From Bacteroidetes bacterium GWC2_46_850 (GTDB lineage Bacteria > Bacteroidota > Bacteroidia > Bacteroidales > Dysgonomonadaceae), in contig MENQ01000024.1 of the NCBI GenBank assembly GCA_001768325.1, positions 277,228 to 341,227 of the forward strand: DNA of 64,000 nucleotides, read 5' to 3'. The notes under the pieces are model-generated. The model searched no databases. It was not told the origin of the DNA and was given only the letters and a program-made list of their open reading frames with translations. The translations under genes and the position numbers were made by a program. This document shows positions 1 through 9,052 of this stretch, in pieces (the first letter of the stretch is position 1; each line of letters begins with the position of its first letter).

Positions 1-1199
1 GTACCGCGTTGCGGACGGGCTTCGCCGGTGGAGAAGGGAGGGAAGTTATAATGCAGTAAAAATCGTTCTGAACTGTGTAGCAGCGCATCGTCGATCATCT
101 TCTCATCGAGTTTCGTACCCAGTGTCACGGTCGTGAGCGACTGTGTTTCACCGCGGGTGAATAGTGCCGATCCGTGGGGGCCGGGGATAAAATCCACCTC
201 GCTCCAGATGGGGCGTATCTCGGTGGTTTTGCGTCCGTCGAGTCGTTTACCCTCGTCGAGGATGCTACGGCGCATTGCTTCTTTTTCCACTTCGTGGTAG
301 TAGCGGCCGGCCAGCGGTGCTTTTTCTTCGCGTTCCGGTTCGGGTAACGCTTCCAGAAAATCGGCGAGAATGGCCTCAAAAGCCTCTATACGCTGGTGTT
401 TGTTGGGATTCTGCGAAGCTGCCACTTCATAGGCACGTCCGTAGCATTTATCCCATACCAGTTTGCGAAGTTCTTCGTCGTTATCTTCGTGGTTGTAAGT
501 GCGCTTTACTGTTTTGTCCACTGCTTCGGTCAGTTCTATCTGAGCCAGGCAGTGTTTTTTGATCTCCTCATGTGCCACTTTGATGGCTTCGAGCATCTCT
601 GCTTCCGACACTTCGTTCATCTCGCCTTCTACCATCATGATGTTGTCGAGGGTGGCGCCCACCATGATGTCGATATCGGCTTTGGCCAGTTCACTGAAGG
701 TGGGGTTTATGACAAATTTTCCGTCGATGCGTGCTACGCGCACTTCCGATATCGGTCCATTAAAAGGTATGTCGGATACGGCCAGTGCGGCGGAGGCTGC
801 GAGGCCTGCCAGTGCATCGGGCATATCTTCGCCGTTGGAGGAGAAGAGGATCACGTTAACAAAAACATCGGCATGATAATCGTCGGGGAAGAGAGGACGC
901 AAGGCACGATCGATGAGCCTGCTTGTGAGTATCTCAGAGTCTGAGGGTCTGCCTTCTCTTTTCAGGAATCCGCCCGGAAAGCGTCCTGCGGAGGCAAACT
1001 TCTCCCTGTATTCCACCTGTAAAGGCATAAAGTCGGTTCCCGGGGTTGCATCTTTGGCTGCGCAAACAGTGGCCAGCAGCATCGTGTCGCCCATGCGAAG
1101 GGTCACGGATCCGTCGGCCTGTTTTGCCAGTTTACCCGTTTCCAGCGTGATTTCGCGGCCGTCGGGCAGCATAATCCGCTTAACTATTGGATTTGTCAT
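1..1199 (-). CDS. pnp: Polyribonucleotide nucleotidyltransferase (PNPase), 5' part, cut by window start
   Basis: PNPase is a trimeric 3'-5' exoribonuclease that phosphorolyses RNA in mRNA turnover and sRNA metabolism. Reading the minus strand from the ATG at 1199 gives 399 codons with no stop. They begin [20 protein letters not shown] and contain the first RNase PH domain ([20 protein letters not shown], then [13 protein letters not shown]), the alpha-helical linker and the start of the second RNase PH domain ([24 protein letters not shown]). Family members are about 700-750 aa, so the KH and S1 domains lie beyond the window. A TAACTTTG box lies 37 bases upstream of the start. Identity is secure; only the 3' half is missing, because of the window edge. 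Confidence 0.96.
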   Translation of the reverse strand, partial: MTNPIVKRIMLPDGREITLETGKLAKQADGSVTLRMGDTMLLATVCAAKDATPGTDFMPLQVEYREKFASAGRFPGGFLKREGRPSDSEILTSRLIDRALRPLFPDDYHADVFVNVILFSSNGEDMPDALAGLAASAALAVSDIPFNGPISEVRVARIDGKFVINPTFSELAKADIDIMVGATLDNIMMVEGEMNEVSEAEMLEAIKVAHEEIKKHCLAQIELTEAVDKTVKRTYNHEDNDEELRKLVWDKCYGRAYEVAASQNPNKHQRIEAFEAILADFLEALPEPEREEKAPLAGRYYHEVEKEAMRRSILDEGKRLDGRKTTEIRPIWSEVDFIPGPHGSALFTRGETQSLTTVTLGTKLDEKMIDDALLHSSERFLLHYNFPPFSTGEARPQRG

Positions 1200-1235
1200 A
1201 AATAAAAATTGTTATTCTATACATCTAAAATCCCA

Positions 1236-1243
1236 CAAAGTTA
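1236..1243 (-). promoter_or_regulatory. Candidate -7 box for pnp
   Basis: The minus strand reads TAACTTTG, matching the Bacteroidota -7 consensus TAnnTTTG, 37 bases upstream of the pnp start codon. I found no good TTTG -33 element at the usual 19-21 nt spacing, so this is a half-site call. Confidence 0.4.
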
Positions 1244-1314
1244 CACAAAGTTTTGGTTTATTGAGATATCCTGCTTATAAAATTATGGTATCTATTTTAT
1301 ATGGAATTTAATAT

Positions 1315-1347
1315 AAAAAAGCAGGAATGCCTTTGGGACATTCCTGC
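1315..1347 (-). terminator. Rho-independent terminator of the OmpA-like gene
   Basis: GCAGGAATG at 1321-1329 pairs perfectly with CATTCCTGC at 1339-1347 around a 9-nt loop. On the minus strand the hairpin is followed by a run of six T. It lies about 95 bases downstream of the stop at 1442. Confidence 0.75.
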
Positions 1348-1441
1348 TGCCGGAAAAGAATTTAAACCATCGCACCTCAGCGATATATAGTGATTGAATT
1401 TGTTATTGTAATCTGTTTAATTCTGTTTTCCGGACAATATT

Positions 1442-2548
1442 TTATTTTGCTACTTCCACGCGACGAGCTTTGATGGTAAGTGCTTCTTCACCCTCGGTTT
1501 TGGGGTCCTCTCCTGCTCCCAAAACTGATAGTCTGGATGCACTGATTCCTTCTCCGATGAGATAGTTTTTCACCGCTTCGGCCCTGCGTACAGAAAGTTT
1601 GTCGTTGTAGGCGTTGGATCCCTTGTGGTCTGTATAACCTGTAATCGTTACGTCGGTATCACCGAATTCTTTCAGTGCGGAGACGATGGTGTTTAGTTCT
1701 GTTGCATACTTTTGGGTATCTACCACATCACTGTCGAATGCAAAATAGATGGCTGGCAGCACGGGGAATTCCTTTACAACTACTGGTGCCGGTACTGGTT
1801 TGGGTGCGGGCTTCGGTGCCGGAGCCGGTGCCGGAGCCGGTGCCGGAGCCGGTTGTGGCTCGTAGTAGACCGGTTCGGTGCGGGTATAGGTTTTACCCAG
1901 GTTTATTTTAATCCCAGCCAGTGCATTAAACTGCCAGTCGGGATTATCAGCTCTCTTGGAGTTGAAGTGATCCGACAACACGTTGGCGTTTCCTTCGAGT
2001 ATCAGCGACACGGCATCGTTCAGCTTAAAATCGAGACCCAGTCCGAAGCGGCCACCCGGGAAACCTTTAGTATCGTTCCAGAGATATTCCAGTTCGTATC
2101 CACCCGTATTCAGCGCGTTTGCTTCGTCGTTATCGAAACCATAAGCGTATGCACCTCCTGCGAAGAGGTAGGGGTTAAATACCCTGTCGGGATTGAAGCC
2201 GCAGAAGAGTGATCTCAGATTCAGTACCAGGTCGAGATTTCCCTGTACAAAATTGAAGTTGTATATCTGAGCCGGTGCTACCCAGCCACCTTTTCCCTGC
2301 CATCCGGAGGCACCCAGGCGTATTCCGAACACGGGGGTAAAGTTATATCCAAGGTTGAGTGCTGCTGCCGGTGAAATAAGATCCGTAAAGTCAGCTTCGC
2401 CCAGTGTGTAAGCAGCTCCACCCTGCAGTTGCAGGTAAGCATGCGGTTTAAAAATTGTCTTGCCTTCTTCTTTGATTTCTCTTTCCTGAGAGAATGCTGC
2501 CAGTGAAATTACAAAGAATGCGGCAGCCATCATCATCATTTTTTTCAT
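1442..2548 (-). CDS. OmpA-family outer membrane protein (beta-barrel plus peptidoglycan-binding domain)
   Basis: 368 aa. Residues 1-20 are a signal peptide ending AAFSQ. Residues about 30-215 are rich in alternating aromatic and glycine segments, like an 8-stranded OmpA-type barrel (LQGGAAYTLGEADF, FNALAGIKINLGK). A Pro/Ala/Lys linker at about 228-258 is encoded partly by three 12-nt direct repeats. Residues about 262-368 are an OmpA C-terminal domain: YFAFDSDVV, then TGYTDHKGS and NDKLSVRRAEAVKNYL, which hold the Asp and Arg that bind diaminopimelate. The protein should tie the outer membrane to peptidoglycan and may also form a pore. It appears monocistronic, with its own terminator. The family is clear, but its physiological role cannot be read from sequence. 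Confidence 0.92.
   Translation of the reverse strand: MKKMMMMAAAFFVISLAAFSQEREIKEEGKTIFKPHAYLQLQGGAAYTLGEADFTDLISPAAALNLGYNFTPVFGIRLGASGWQGKGGWVAPAQIYNFNFVQGNLDLVLNLRSLFCGFNPDRVFNPYLFAGGAYAYGFDNDEANALNTGGYELEYLWNDTKGFPGGRFGLGLDFKLNDAVSLILEGNANVLSDHFNSKRADNPDWQFNALAGIKINLGKTYTRTEPVYYEPQPAPAPAPAPAPAPKPAPKPVPAPVVVKEFPVLPAIYFAFDSDVVDTQKYATELNTIVSALKEFGDTDVTITGYTDHKGSNAYNDKLSVRRAEAVKNYLIGEGISASRLSVLGAGEDPKTEGEEALTIKARRVEVAK
1815..1850 (+). repeat. Three 12-nt tandem repeats in the OmpA-like gene linker
   Basis: The unit GGTGCCGGAGCC occurs three times in a row (1815-1826, 1827-1838, 1839-1850). It encodes the Pro-Ala linker of the OmpA-like protein on the minus strand. Gain or loss of a unit would stay in frame and change linker length by four residues. 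Confidence 0.85.
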
Positions 2549-2627
2549 ATTTACTGGTTTTAAGTATGGTGTTTAATAGGGTCGGTTTTTATTGTAAAAA
2601 CCAGGCATGAGGATAATTTATGAAACA

Positions 2628-2663
2628 AAGTAGGAGGAAACTACTTTGTATTTCCTCCTACTT
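2628..2663 (-). terminator. Strong hairpin downstream of the 940-aa lipoprotein gene
   Basis: AAGTAGGAGGAAA (2628-2640) and TTTCCTCCTACTT (2651-2663) form a perfect 13-bp stem with a 10-nt loop, 20 bases after the lipoprotein stop. The T tract on the minus strand is weak, so it may act as an mRNA-stabilising 3' end as much as a terminator. A second small inverted repeat, GGTTTTTA-TTG-TAAAAACC, lies at 2584-2602 just upstream of the OmpA-like gene. Confidence 0.6.
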
Positions 2664-2683
2664 AAAAGATTATTTATAAACGC

Positions 2684-5506
2684 TTAGCGTTTTGTCACTG
2701 TCATCGGCAGACGAATTGTCACATCGTTGTTGTACATGTCCTTTGCAGTCAGTACAAGTGTCGAGGCAACGTCGGCTGTCGGGTTGGTTGAACCTGATTT
2801 CTCAGTCAGTGTAAATGTGGTAGCACCAGTTAACGGATCGGGAGTTACAACAAAATACTCATCCAGGTTATTGGCATTACTTACCAGTTTAGCAGATACA
2901 ACCTGTAAGCTTGCAAGGTACGGAGCACTGAGGAATGCATTGTATTTGCTGTCGCGGGTACTTACACCAAAGATGTGCGCAAGGTCGACAGTTCCAATTG
3001 CTCCATACTCAATCGAAGTGCTGTAAGGTAGCGGAGCAGTTGATGCGAGACCAAGGTCTGCACGGGTAGCCCAACGCCATGAATAGGTGTGGTTGTAGAT
3101 ATTGCTGTAAACAGTCGGGAATCCAAGGATGGTTACCTTGTAGTCGGCTGTCGGTGTAGCTGTTGAGATAAGACCATAGTTGTACACTACAGAAGTAGCA
3201 TGCGTTGTGGTATTGTCTATAAACGATTTGGCTACAATAAGGTCACCGTCACCAACTACAGTTACGGATGTAGGTGTACCAGTCTTCGAATTAGCAAATA
3301 TCGTCTGGTAGTTGGTCAACAGACCTGTACCGAAGTTGAATACCTGATCAAGACCCATTGTTCCTTGGGTTGCAGTCGGTGCAGCCCATACATTGGGTTC
3401 CAGATAGCTATAATATGTACCGTCCTCAGCAAGCTGGTTTGTCTTCACTGAGAATCCGGCAGGTGCACCGGTAGGCAGAACCTTCTTGAAGGTTACGTTC
3501 AGCGTGCAAAGTGCGTTTCCAAGAGAATTGTTGATGGTCAACGTTCCATTGTAAACCTTGTTGTCGGTGTACTGCAACCAGTTGTTAACGGTAGCTACAG
3601 TGTAAATCTTCTTCACATTGGCGAAGTTGGCAGTTACAGCACCCGTTCCGTCAGTACCGAACAGAATGTTGTTGTTGGCATCCAGGAAGTATGCATGGAA
3701 GGCAGGAGTTACTGCGTTCTGAGCTGCGTCAGTTGTCCAAGTGAAATTGTTGGCTCCGGTCACAGCAGACAGGGTAACGTCAACCTTGGCAGACTGAGTT
3801 GCATTCGCAGCAAGTTCATTCGGATTCAGGGCGGTAACTACTGTGTTCACAGCATTCCAGGAAGAAGACTGAGGACCTACGGCTACATAGAACGATTTGC
3901 CATCGGGGTCAACCAGTGTGCCGTCGTAGTTCACAACTACAACACGGAAACCGACGATGTCACCTACTGCGCTGGTAGATACAACTTTCAAATTGGCAAC
4001 TTCCTCTGCTGCATATACTTGGTTCAATCCTTCGAAGCTGTAAGCAGACCATGCATTCCATTCCGACGGAGCGCTTTCGAGTGCCCAGTCCTTATCAAGA
4101 ACTACATAATATGCGAACACGTCATCGGCGTTGTCAAGCTTTACGGTGAATGTTTTACCTACCTCTGCAGCAAAGAAGGGTTGAGCAGTCCTATCATCAG
4201 CCGGGTCAGCTACGGTGGGTGTTGCTGTGGTATTCCATGATCCGCCATTCCATTTCTTGTCGGCAGGCGTGGTGGTACCGGTTTCGCTCAGCAGATAACG
4301 GTTCTTGATGCTGGCGTAAGAGGTATTGTTAACAGTAAACGCCACGTTGGGTGAATCATCATCATTGTAGATGGGAAGTACATTGCCTGCGGAGATGTTA
4401 ATGCCAAAGTCTGAGACTACATAGCGGGAAGCAGCATCTGCAGCAGCGTCAACTGTATTTTCGATTGCAATGGCAAAGAGTAAGCTACCGTTGGTATCTA
4501 CCACGAGGTCCCCCAAATCAGAAATATCGGCATCAGCCGGCATTTGGAAAGTAATATTCCACAAACCTGTTACAGCTGGAGCGGCACGCAAAGCGGTCGA
4601 ACGTTCAGCTTTCACAGCTTTAAGGAAGGTATTCACTTCGTTGTTTCCATCTCTTCTGATCAGATAGATCTTATCCAGCATTTTGCTTACGTCTGCATTT
4701 ACCGGCGTTACCTTCACTTCAATGGTGGATTCGGTAGCCAATAGGCGCTGATCTTTTACAAACTGGATGGCACCGGGGAATCCCTGTCCGAATGTCCAGC
4801 TTAATCTGGCAGGAGCAGTCGAGAAATTGAGGTATCTGTCGCGTGATCCCCAGTCATCATACTCATAATCGAAACTGATTTCGGTGATCATGTTGTTGAT
4901 CTTGGCGAAATTCAACACGTTCAGTTTGGTGTCGATTGCATCGATTCTGTCAGAAAGGGCATCGATATCCAGATTTGCTGCAGCAAGATCAGCCTTGATT
5001 GCGGCAAGTGCAGTAGGGATGTCGTCGGGACTTGCTGTATTGAAATACTTGTCCAGGATAGCTTTTTGAAGAGCGATAGCAGCTTTGTTGGCGGCTATTT
5101 GTACTTCAGCAGCATCCAGGTCTGTTCCCAAAGTGGTTACATTACCCTGCAATACTGTGATCAAAGCAGCCTGAGCAACAATGGCGTCGTTCAGATCCTT
5201 CAATGTGCCAGTATAACCGTTCTTGAGTGCAGCGATCTGTGCGGTAGCATCGGCTTTTGCAGCGTCAATAGCTGCTGTTTTGGCTGCAGCCACCGCGGTG
5301 GCAACTTCGGTATCGGTAGCAGCGGCAGCAATTTGCGTTTTCAGAGAATTCAACTCTGTAACAGCAGCTTGCAGCGAGCTTTCGGCAGTAGCGAGATCGG
5401 TATCCAATCTGCTGATGTCCTCATCGTAATCTTTACAAGAAGTAACGGTCACTAACGCGCCGATTACTGCAAAGATAAATAGCTTAAAAAATAACTTTTT
5501 TTTCAT
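2684..5506 (-). CDS. Large coiled-coil lipoprotein, probable surface protein of unknown function
   Basis: 940 aa. The N-terminus is a lipoprotein signal (LVTVTSC, acylated Cys24). Residues about 30-195 are Ala/Asp/Leu-rich heptads predicted to form a long coiled coil, of the type annotated DUF4988 or 'PL29 lyase N-terminal' in other Bacteroidota; that domain by itself does not show lyase activity. The remaining 740 residues are Thr/Ala/Val/Asn-rich, low in Cys, and look like stacked beta domains, with no catalytic motif I recognise. The gene starts 39 bases after the 217-aa gene and may share its transcript. The make-up resembles surface-layer or stalk-like lipoproteins of Bacteroidales, but that is inference. 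A lipoprotein at the cell surface is well supported; function is unknown. Confidence 0.8.
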   Translation of the reverse strand: MKKKLFFKLFIFAVIGALVTVTSCKDYDEDISRLDTDLATAESSLQAAVTELNSLKTQIAAAATDTEVATAVAAAKTAAIDAAKADATAQIAALKNGYTGTLKDLNDAIVAQAALITVLQGNVTTLGTDLDAAEVQIAANKAAIALQKAILDKYFNTASPDDIPTALAAIKADLAAANLDIDALSDRIDAIDTKLNVLNFAKINNMITEISFDYEYDDWGSRDRYLNFSTAPARLSWTFGQGFPGAIQFVKDQRLLATESTIEVKVTPVNADVSKMLDKIYLIRRDGNNEVNTFLKAVKAERSTALRAAPAVTGLWNITFQMPADADISDLGDLVVDTNGSLLFAIAIENTVDAAADAASRYVVSDFGINISAGNVLPIYNDDDSPNVAFTVNNTSYASIKNRYLLSETGTTTPADKKWNGGSWNTTATPTVADPADDRTAQPFFAAEVGKTFTVKLDNADDVFAYYVVLDKDWALESAPSEWNAWSAYSFEGLNQVYAAEEVANLKVVSTSAVGDIVGFRVVVVNYDGTLVDPDGKSFYVAVGPQSSSWNAVNTVVTALNPNELAANATQSAKVDVTLSAVTGANNFTWTTDAAQNAVTPAFHAYFLDANNNILFGTDGTGAVTANFANVKKIYTVATVNNWLQYTDNKVYNGTLTINNSLGNALCTLNVTFKKVLPTGAPAGFSVKTNQLAEDGTYYSYLEPNVWAAPTATQGTMGLDQVFNFGTGLLTNYQTIFANSKTGTPTSVTVVGDGDLIVAKSFIDNTTTHATSVVYNYGLISTATPTADYKVTILGFPTVYSNIYNHTYSWRWATRADLGLASTAPLPYSTSIEYGAIGTVDLAHIFGVSTRDSKYNAFLSAPYLASLQVVSAKLVSNANNLDEYFVVTPDPLTGATTFTLTEKSGSTNPTADVASTLVLTAKDMYNNDVTIRLPMTVTKR

Positions 5507-5545
5507 ACACTAAAAAATTTAAAAATGATAATTAAAATATTTCAC

Positions 5546-6199
5546 TTAGGTGTTCGATATGTTAGAAATTGTTCTCTTCTTTTTTGTCTTAAAAAACAGA
5601 TCGACCAGGGTTGGCTGGTTTTTAATAGTTTGCTTCTTATTTAATGTGTAAATCGGTCGCTCCTCCTTTCGTTTTGTCTCTCCCTCATCCGATGTCGTTG
5701 TCTTTTCGTAATTGGGAATATATTGTACTTCTATTGAACCAAATTCAATCATGTCGTCGGTATTGGCAAATTCCATGCATATCTTCAACAAAACACTTTT
5801 CTCTGCTATCACGTGACAGGACGAACTGATCACATAGATGGAGGGTATGTTTTCTGCTATGGAATCGTCGTGTACCACTTCAGCAGCAACTGGTTCCCGC
5901 TGCTGTACTAGACGGATATGGGTGATCCTGCTTTGAATACCGGATCGATGATGTGCCACTTTAATTTCGGTGATCAGACTGCCTTTTGGCACAGGTAACA
6001 TCATGTAGACCCATTTTGCATTACCCGGTTCAGATACCGTGACCTGAACACCCGGATGAAACACAAACGGATAGCCGATCCTGATCGTAGGATCGCCCGA
6101 AACAAAACCCAAAGCATGTAACATTAGCGTCTGCCTGCTATGAGAAGATCTTTTCGAGAAAGGTTTGTGTAAAGTGGTCATGTTGTGCTGCTGTTTCAA
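5546..6199 (-). CDS. Hypothetical protein, 217 aa
   Basis: I do not recognise a family. There is no signal peptide or membrane segment. Residues about 25-170 look like a compact beta-rich domain (FVSGDPTIRIGYPFVFHPG, VYMMLPVPKGSLITEI). The last 50 residues are strongly charged (EGETKRKEERP, FKTKKKRTISN) and probably disordered. The chosen ATG at 6199 lies 50 bases after the stop of the HU-like gene; a second ATG six codons in (6181) is possible. The position between an HU-like gene and a large lipoprotein gene, all in the same direction with short gaps, suggests one transcript. The reading frame is intact over 650 bases, which supports a real gene. Confidence 0.65.
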   Translation of the reverse strand: MKQQHNMTTLHKPFSKRSSHSRQTLMLHALGFVSGDPTIRIGYPFVFHPGVQVTVSEPGNAKWVYMMLPVPKGSLITEIKVAHHRSGIQSRITHIRLVQQREPVAAEVVHDDSIAENIPSIYVISSSCHVIAEKSVLLKICMEFANTDDMIEFGSIEVQYIPNYEKTTTSDEGETKRKEERPIYTLNKKQTIKNQPTLVDLFFKTKKKRTISNISNT

Positions 6200-6249
6200 T
6201 TCAATCTTTCCGGTGCCTGAGCAATATCCGGTTTGCTTTTTTTACGGAA

Positions 6250-6627
6250 TCACTCTGCCTGTTCAAAGGCCATTTCCTGCAATGTTTTTTTAAACTCGGG
6301 CGACGGTGTAAAAACGACACGCATATTCTTGATGTTATCGGCCGTGAACTCGGCAGGAGTGCTGACTCCCTCACTGGAAAGCGAGAGACGCAGCGTGCCA
6401 AAATTGTTTAGATTAACACTATAACCTTCAATTAGATATCTGGGTATCTCGTCCACCATGTTTTCGATCACATTCATCACGGCTCCCCGTGTCAGCGATG
6501 ATTTGCCGGCAATACCCTTGCTGAGTTGGTAGTTGTTGATGGTACCTTCTTTCACAGGGCTGGCATACCACTTACGCTTTGTTTCGGGCTCCAGTGGGTT
6601 CGCTTTTTGTACAAGTCTATACTTCAT
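6250..6627 (-). CDS. HU-family DNA-binding protein (HIG-like)
   Basis: 125 aa, beginning MKYRLVQKANPLEP. It matches the Bacteroidota HU-related proteins that carry an extra N-terminal strand before the HU fold. SLTRGAVMNVIENMVDEIPR forms the helical dimerisation part, GYSVNLNNFGTLRLSL corresponds to the core HU strand motif, and ITADNIK-like TADNIKNMRVVFTPS precedes the C-terminal helix. Such proteins bind and bend DNA, and many act as local chromosome organisers or regulators. The gene has an unusually long upstream stretch (6628-6900) with short repeats. The family call is firm; DNA targets are unknown. Confidence 0.88.
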   Translation of the reverse strand: MKYRLVQKANPLEPETKRKWYASPVKEGTINNYQLSKGIAGKSSLTRGAVMNVIENMVDEIPRYLIEGYSVNLNNFGTLRLSLSSEGVSTPAEFTADNIKNMRVVFTPSPEFKKTLQEMAFEQAE

Positions 6628-7210
6628 ATAGGTTATTTTAATTGTTTATTTCGTTTTCTTTGTCGGCGGTGAAATCCATTGCGGTGAACTGGCTAAAAGA
6701 TTGAATGCTACCGCTCTTTTAGCGTTTATTTCGTTTTTGTTACGCTTGGAGCATTTCTTTTGACCGTTTGTCGTTCTTGCTCCGACCGCTTGTCGTTTTT
6801 CATCAAATTTGCTTTTTAACTCGCTCCGTACGTTTGGAGCAATTGAGGTGTCCTTTCGTCCGCTCTTTTATTTCGAACGCAAACATACGCTTTTGTCTTA
6901 TTTAGGGTTAGGATTTATTTTGTTAAATATAGGATAATTCACGCTTTAACATTTGTCGTCATTAGCATTTTTTTGCGCATTATTTGGTTTAATTAATTGG
7001 TATATAGGTAGATAAAAGTGCTAATTATTATTTTTGGTTCATCGTTAATTTTTTTTCGTTGCTCGATTTCCACTTTTTTTTATATTCCACTTTTTACGTA
7101 TAATCGTTTGTGGGAGCAGTTTTTAAAAAAGATAGGCTGAAATCTTTATATTTCCCGTACCATTTCCTAAAAATAGTTGATGGCGTCTTCAGTGCTGAAA
7201 TTTCCAGGTC
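6628..7210. other. 583-bp gene-free stretch with short imperfect repeats upstream of the HU-like gene
   Basis: No long reading frame. On the plus strand GACCGTTTGTCGTTCTT (6762-6778) and GACCGCTTGTCGTTTTT (6784-6800) are near-identical tandem copies with a 22-nt period. ACGCTTGGAGCA (6742-6753) recurs as ACGTTTGGAGCA (6830-6841). GTTTATTTCGTTTT recurs near 6644 and 6724. GCTCC/GGAGC arms could form small hairpins at 6823-6840 and 6748-6783. A minus-strand TATGTTTG box at 6880-6887 could start an HU transcript with a leader of about 250 nt. That leader contains a 25-codon Lys/Arg-rich frame (6726-6803), probably not a gene. The stretch 6900-7210 is AT-rich, and I see nothing in it. Confidence 0.5.
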
Positions 7211-9052
7211 TCAACCGTTCGGCAGTCTCTTATATTGAGTGGGCGTAATTCCAGTCTGTTTCTTGAAAACACGGGAGAAGTAGTTTACATCATAGACCCC
7301 ACGTTCTGCTGCTACCTCACCAATGGTTTTATTCTGTGAAGAGAGGATCTTTTTGGCGTGTGAAAGCTTCACCTGTAAAATATAGGTAGAGGCCGGATAT
7401 CCTGTGGCAGCGTTTAGTTTCTTGTTAAGTTGAGAAACGCCGATGGCCAGTTCCTGTGCCAGCTTTCCTGAGGAGAAATCCGGATTTTTCATTTCCCGGT
7501 AAATTATGTCGGTAACATGTCGCAGAAAATCGACATTCACGTTGTCGTCTGTGTTGTTCCTTTCCTCCTTGACGACTGCTCTGTGATATTTCTCTTTTAA
7601 AAGTTCACGTGACCTGATCAGATTTTCCACCCGTACCTGCAGCTCCTCTGCCTGGAAAGGTTTCCGGATATAGGCATCGGCACCATGCTTCAACCCTTCA
7701 ATATAATCCTCATACCCGGTTTTGGCCGATATAAGTACTACGGGTACATGGCTGAGTAAAGGCGATGACTTGATTTCTTTACAAAGATCGAGTCCGTTCA
7801 TCCCGGGCATGACCACATCGGAGATCACAAGGTCCGGTAAATGTTTACCTGCCATTTCCAGGGCTTCTATCCCATTACGACAATAGATAAGATGGTATCT
7901 GTTCGTATTGAAAATTGTGCGGGTATAAACGGCGACGTCCTTGTTGTCCTCGGCCAGCAGGATGGTCGTACGTGGGTCGTTTTCGTTTGGCCAGGAAGAG
8001 AACAGCCCGTTGGTGTCGGGCTGGTGGCCATTATCACCCATGAGTTGCTGCTTCTTCACAGGCATCCAGTAGGGATACAGTTTTTTTTCGTTTCTACGTA
8101 TCGGTAGCATAACCGTGAACTCCGATCCTTTACCTACTTCACTCTTTACACTGATGGTGCCTTTTAAAATCTCTGTTAATTGCCGGGTCAGCGTCAATCC
8201 TATTCCGCTGCTGGTCTGTGAATCTCCATGGTCAACCTTGTAAAACAAATCAAAAATATGGGGAAGATCCTCCTTTCTGATTCCGATGCCCTGGTCGATG
8301 ACTTTGAGGAAAAATTTCTTCGTATCTTTTTCGTCTCTTGCAAGCACGAGGTTTATCTTGGAACCGGCCTCGCTATACTTGATCGCGTTGGAGAGCAGAT
8401 TGCGAAGTATTTTCTGGAGGTAGTTGGGTACAAAATCGGTTTCAATTTCCAATTCATTGCAGAAAAACTGTAATTCCACACCCTGCTGCCTGGCATAGAT
8501 GCTGTAATTCTCGTAAATCATTTCCACGAAGGGGATGATATTTCCGGTCTTCCACTCAATTGAATCATCGGTCGTCTGCAGCTTTGTAATATCAAGCAAC
8601 TGGTTCACCAGGTCGGACAGGTTGCGGCCCTGTCGTTCTATGGCGCTGAGATAGGCGAGCGAATTATTGCCCGAAAGGTCCTTTTGCTCACGCAGCTGTT
8701 TGCTCAGGCCCAGAATGATGGTCAGTGGCGTGCGAAACTCATGGGTGATCTTGGCAAATATGTCACTCCGTATCTGTTCGCCGTTTTGCAGTATCTTATT
8801 CTTTTTCGTTCGCTCCTGAAGCAGGTATATCAGCAATGCCACAAAAGCCAGCAGAAAAATGAGCACACCTGTATATGCAAGCCTTTCTACTGTATTACTT
8901 ATATTGAAGGGTAATTTTAAAAGGGGACCCTCTATATTCAATAAAAGGAGAACAAATGAAGTATCCAAGTCAATAACGGAATAATAATTACGAAAACCGG
9001 ACAGCTGTGTCGATAAATGTATCATATTATAGGATTGGGTCATGTGGATCAC
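7211..9052 (-). CDS. Hybrid two-component regulator (histidine kinase, receiver, AraC output) without a periplasmic sensor
   Basis: 613 aa. One membrane segment (about 60-79) follows a short N-terminus. The HisKA domain has HEFRTPL with His104, the ATPase domain has NAIKY (Asn222) and DQGIGI, the receiver has Asp412 in SDVVMPG and Lys464 in RKPF, and the AraC-type HTH spans about 525-610. Bacteroidota hybrid regulators usually carry a large periplasmic two-component-propeller and Y_Y_Y sensor before the membrane helix. Here only about 55 residues precede it, and an in-frame TGA at 9062-9064 blocks any extension. The start is GTG (9052) or ATG (9043). Either it senses within the membrane or cytoplasm, or it is a 5'-truncated descendant of a larger gene. 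No transported-glycan genes flank it. Confidence 0.93.
   Translation of the reverse strand: MIHMTQSYNMIHLSTQLSGFRNYYSVIDLDTSFVLLLLNIEGPLLKLPFNISNTVERLAYTGVLIFLLAFVALLIYLLQERTKKNKILQNGEQIRSDIFAKITHEFRTPLTIILGLSKQLREQKDLSGNNSLAYLSAIERQGRNLSDLVNQLLDITKLQTTDDSIEWKTGNIIPFVEMIYENYSIYARQQGVELQFFCNELEIETDFVPNYLQKILRNLLSNAIKYSEAGSKINLVLARDEKDTKKFFLKVIDQGIGIRKEDLPHIFDLFYKVDHGDSQTSSGIGLTLTRQLTEILKGTISVKSEVGKGSEFTVMLPIRRNEKKLYPYWMPVKKQQLMGDNGHQPDTNGLFSSWPNENDPRTTILLAEDNKDVAVYTRTIFNTNRYHLIYCRNGIEALEMAGKHLPDLVISDVVMPGMNGLDLCKEIKSSPLLSHVPVVLISAKTGYEDYIEGLKHGADAYIRKPFQAEELQVRVENLIRSRELLKEKYHRAVVKEERNNTDDNVNVDFLRHVTDIIYREMKNPDFSSGKLAQELAIGVSQLNKKLNAATGYPASTYILQVKLSHAKKILSSQNKTIGEVAAERGVYDVNYFSRVFKKQTGITPTQYKRLPNG

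Noticed and set aside
275..1311. Several plus-strand frames of 95-182 codons
   Set aside because: They lie opposite pnp, whose minus-strand product is clear; shadow frames.
4884..5455. Plus-strand frames opposite the coiled-coil part of the lipoprotein gene
   Set aside because: Ala/Ser-rich shadows of a repetitive Ala-rich coding sequence on the other strand.
6726..6803. 25-codon Lys/Arg-rich minus frame in the HU leader
   Set aside because: Too short to support from sequence alone and made largely of the local repeats; noted under the leader instead.
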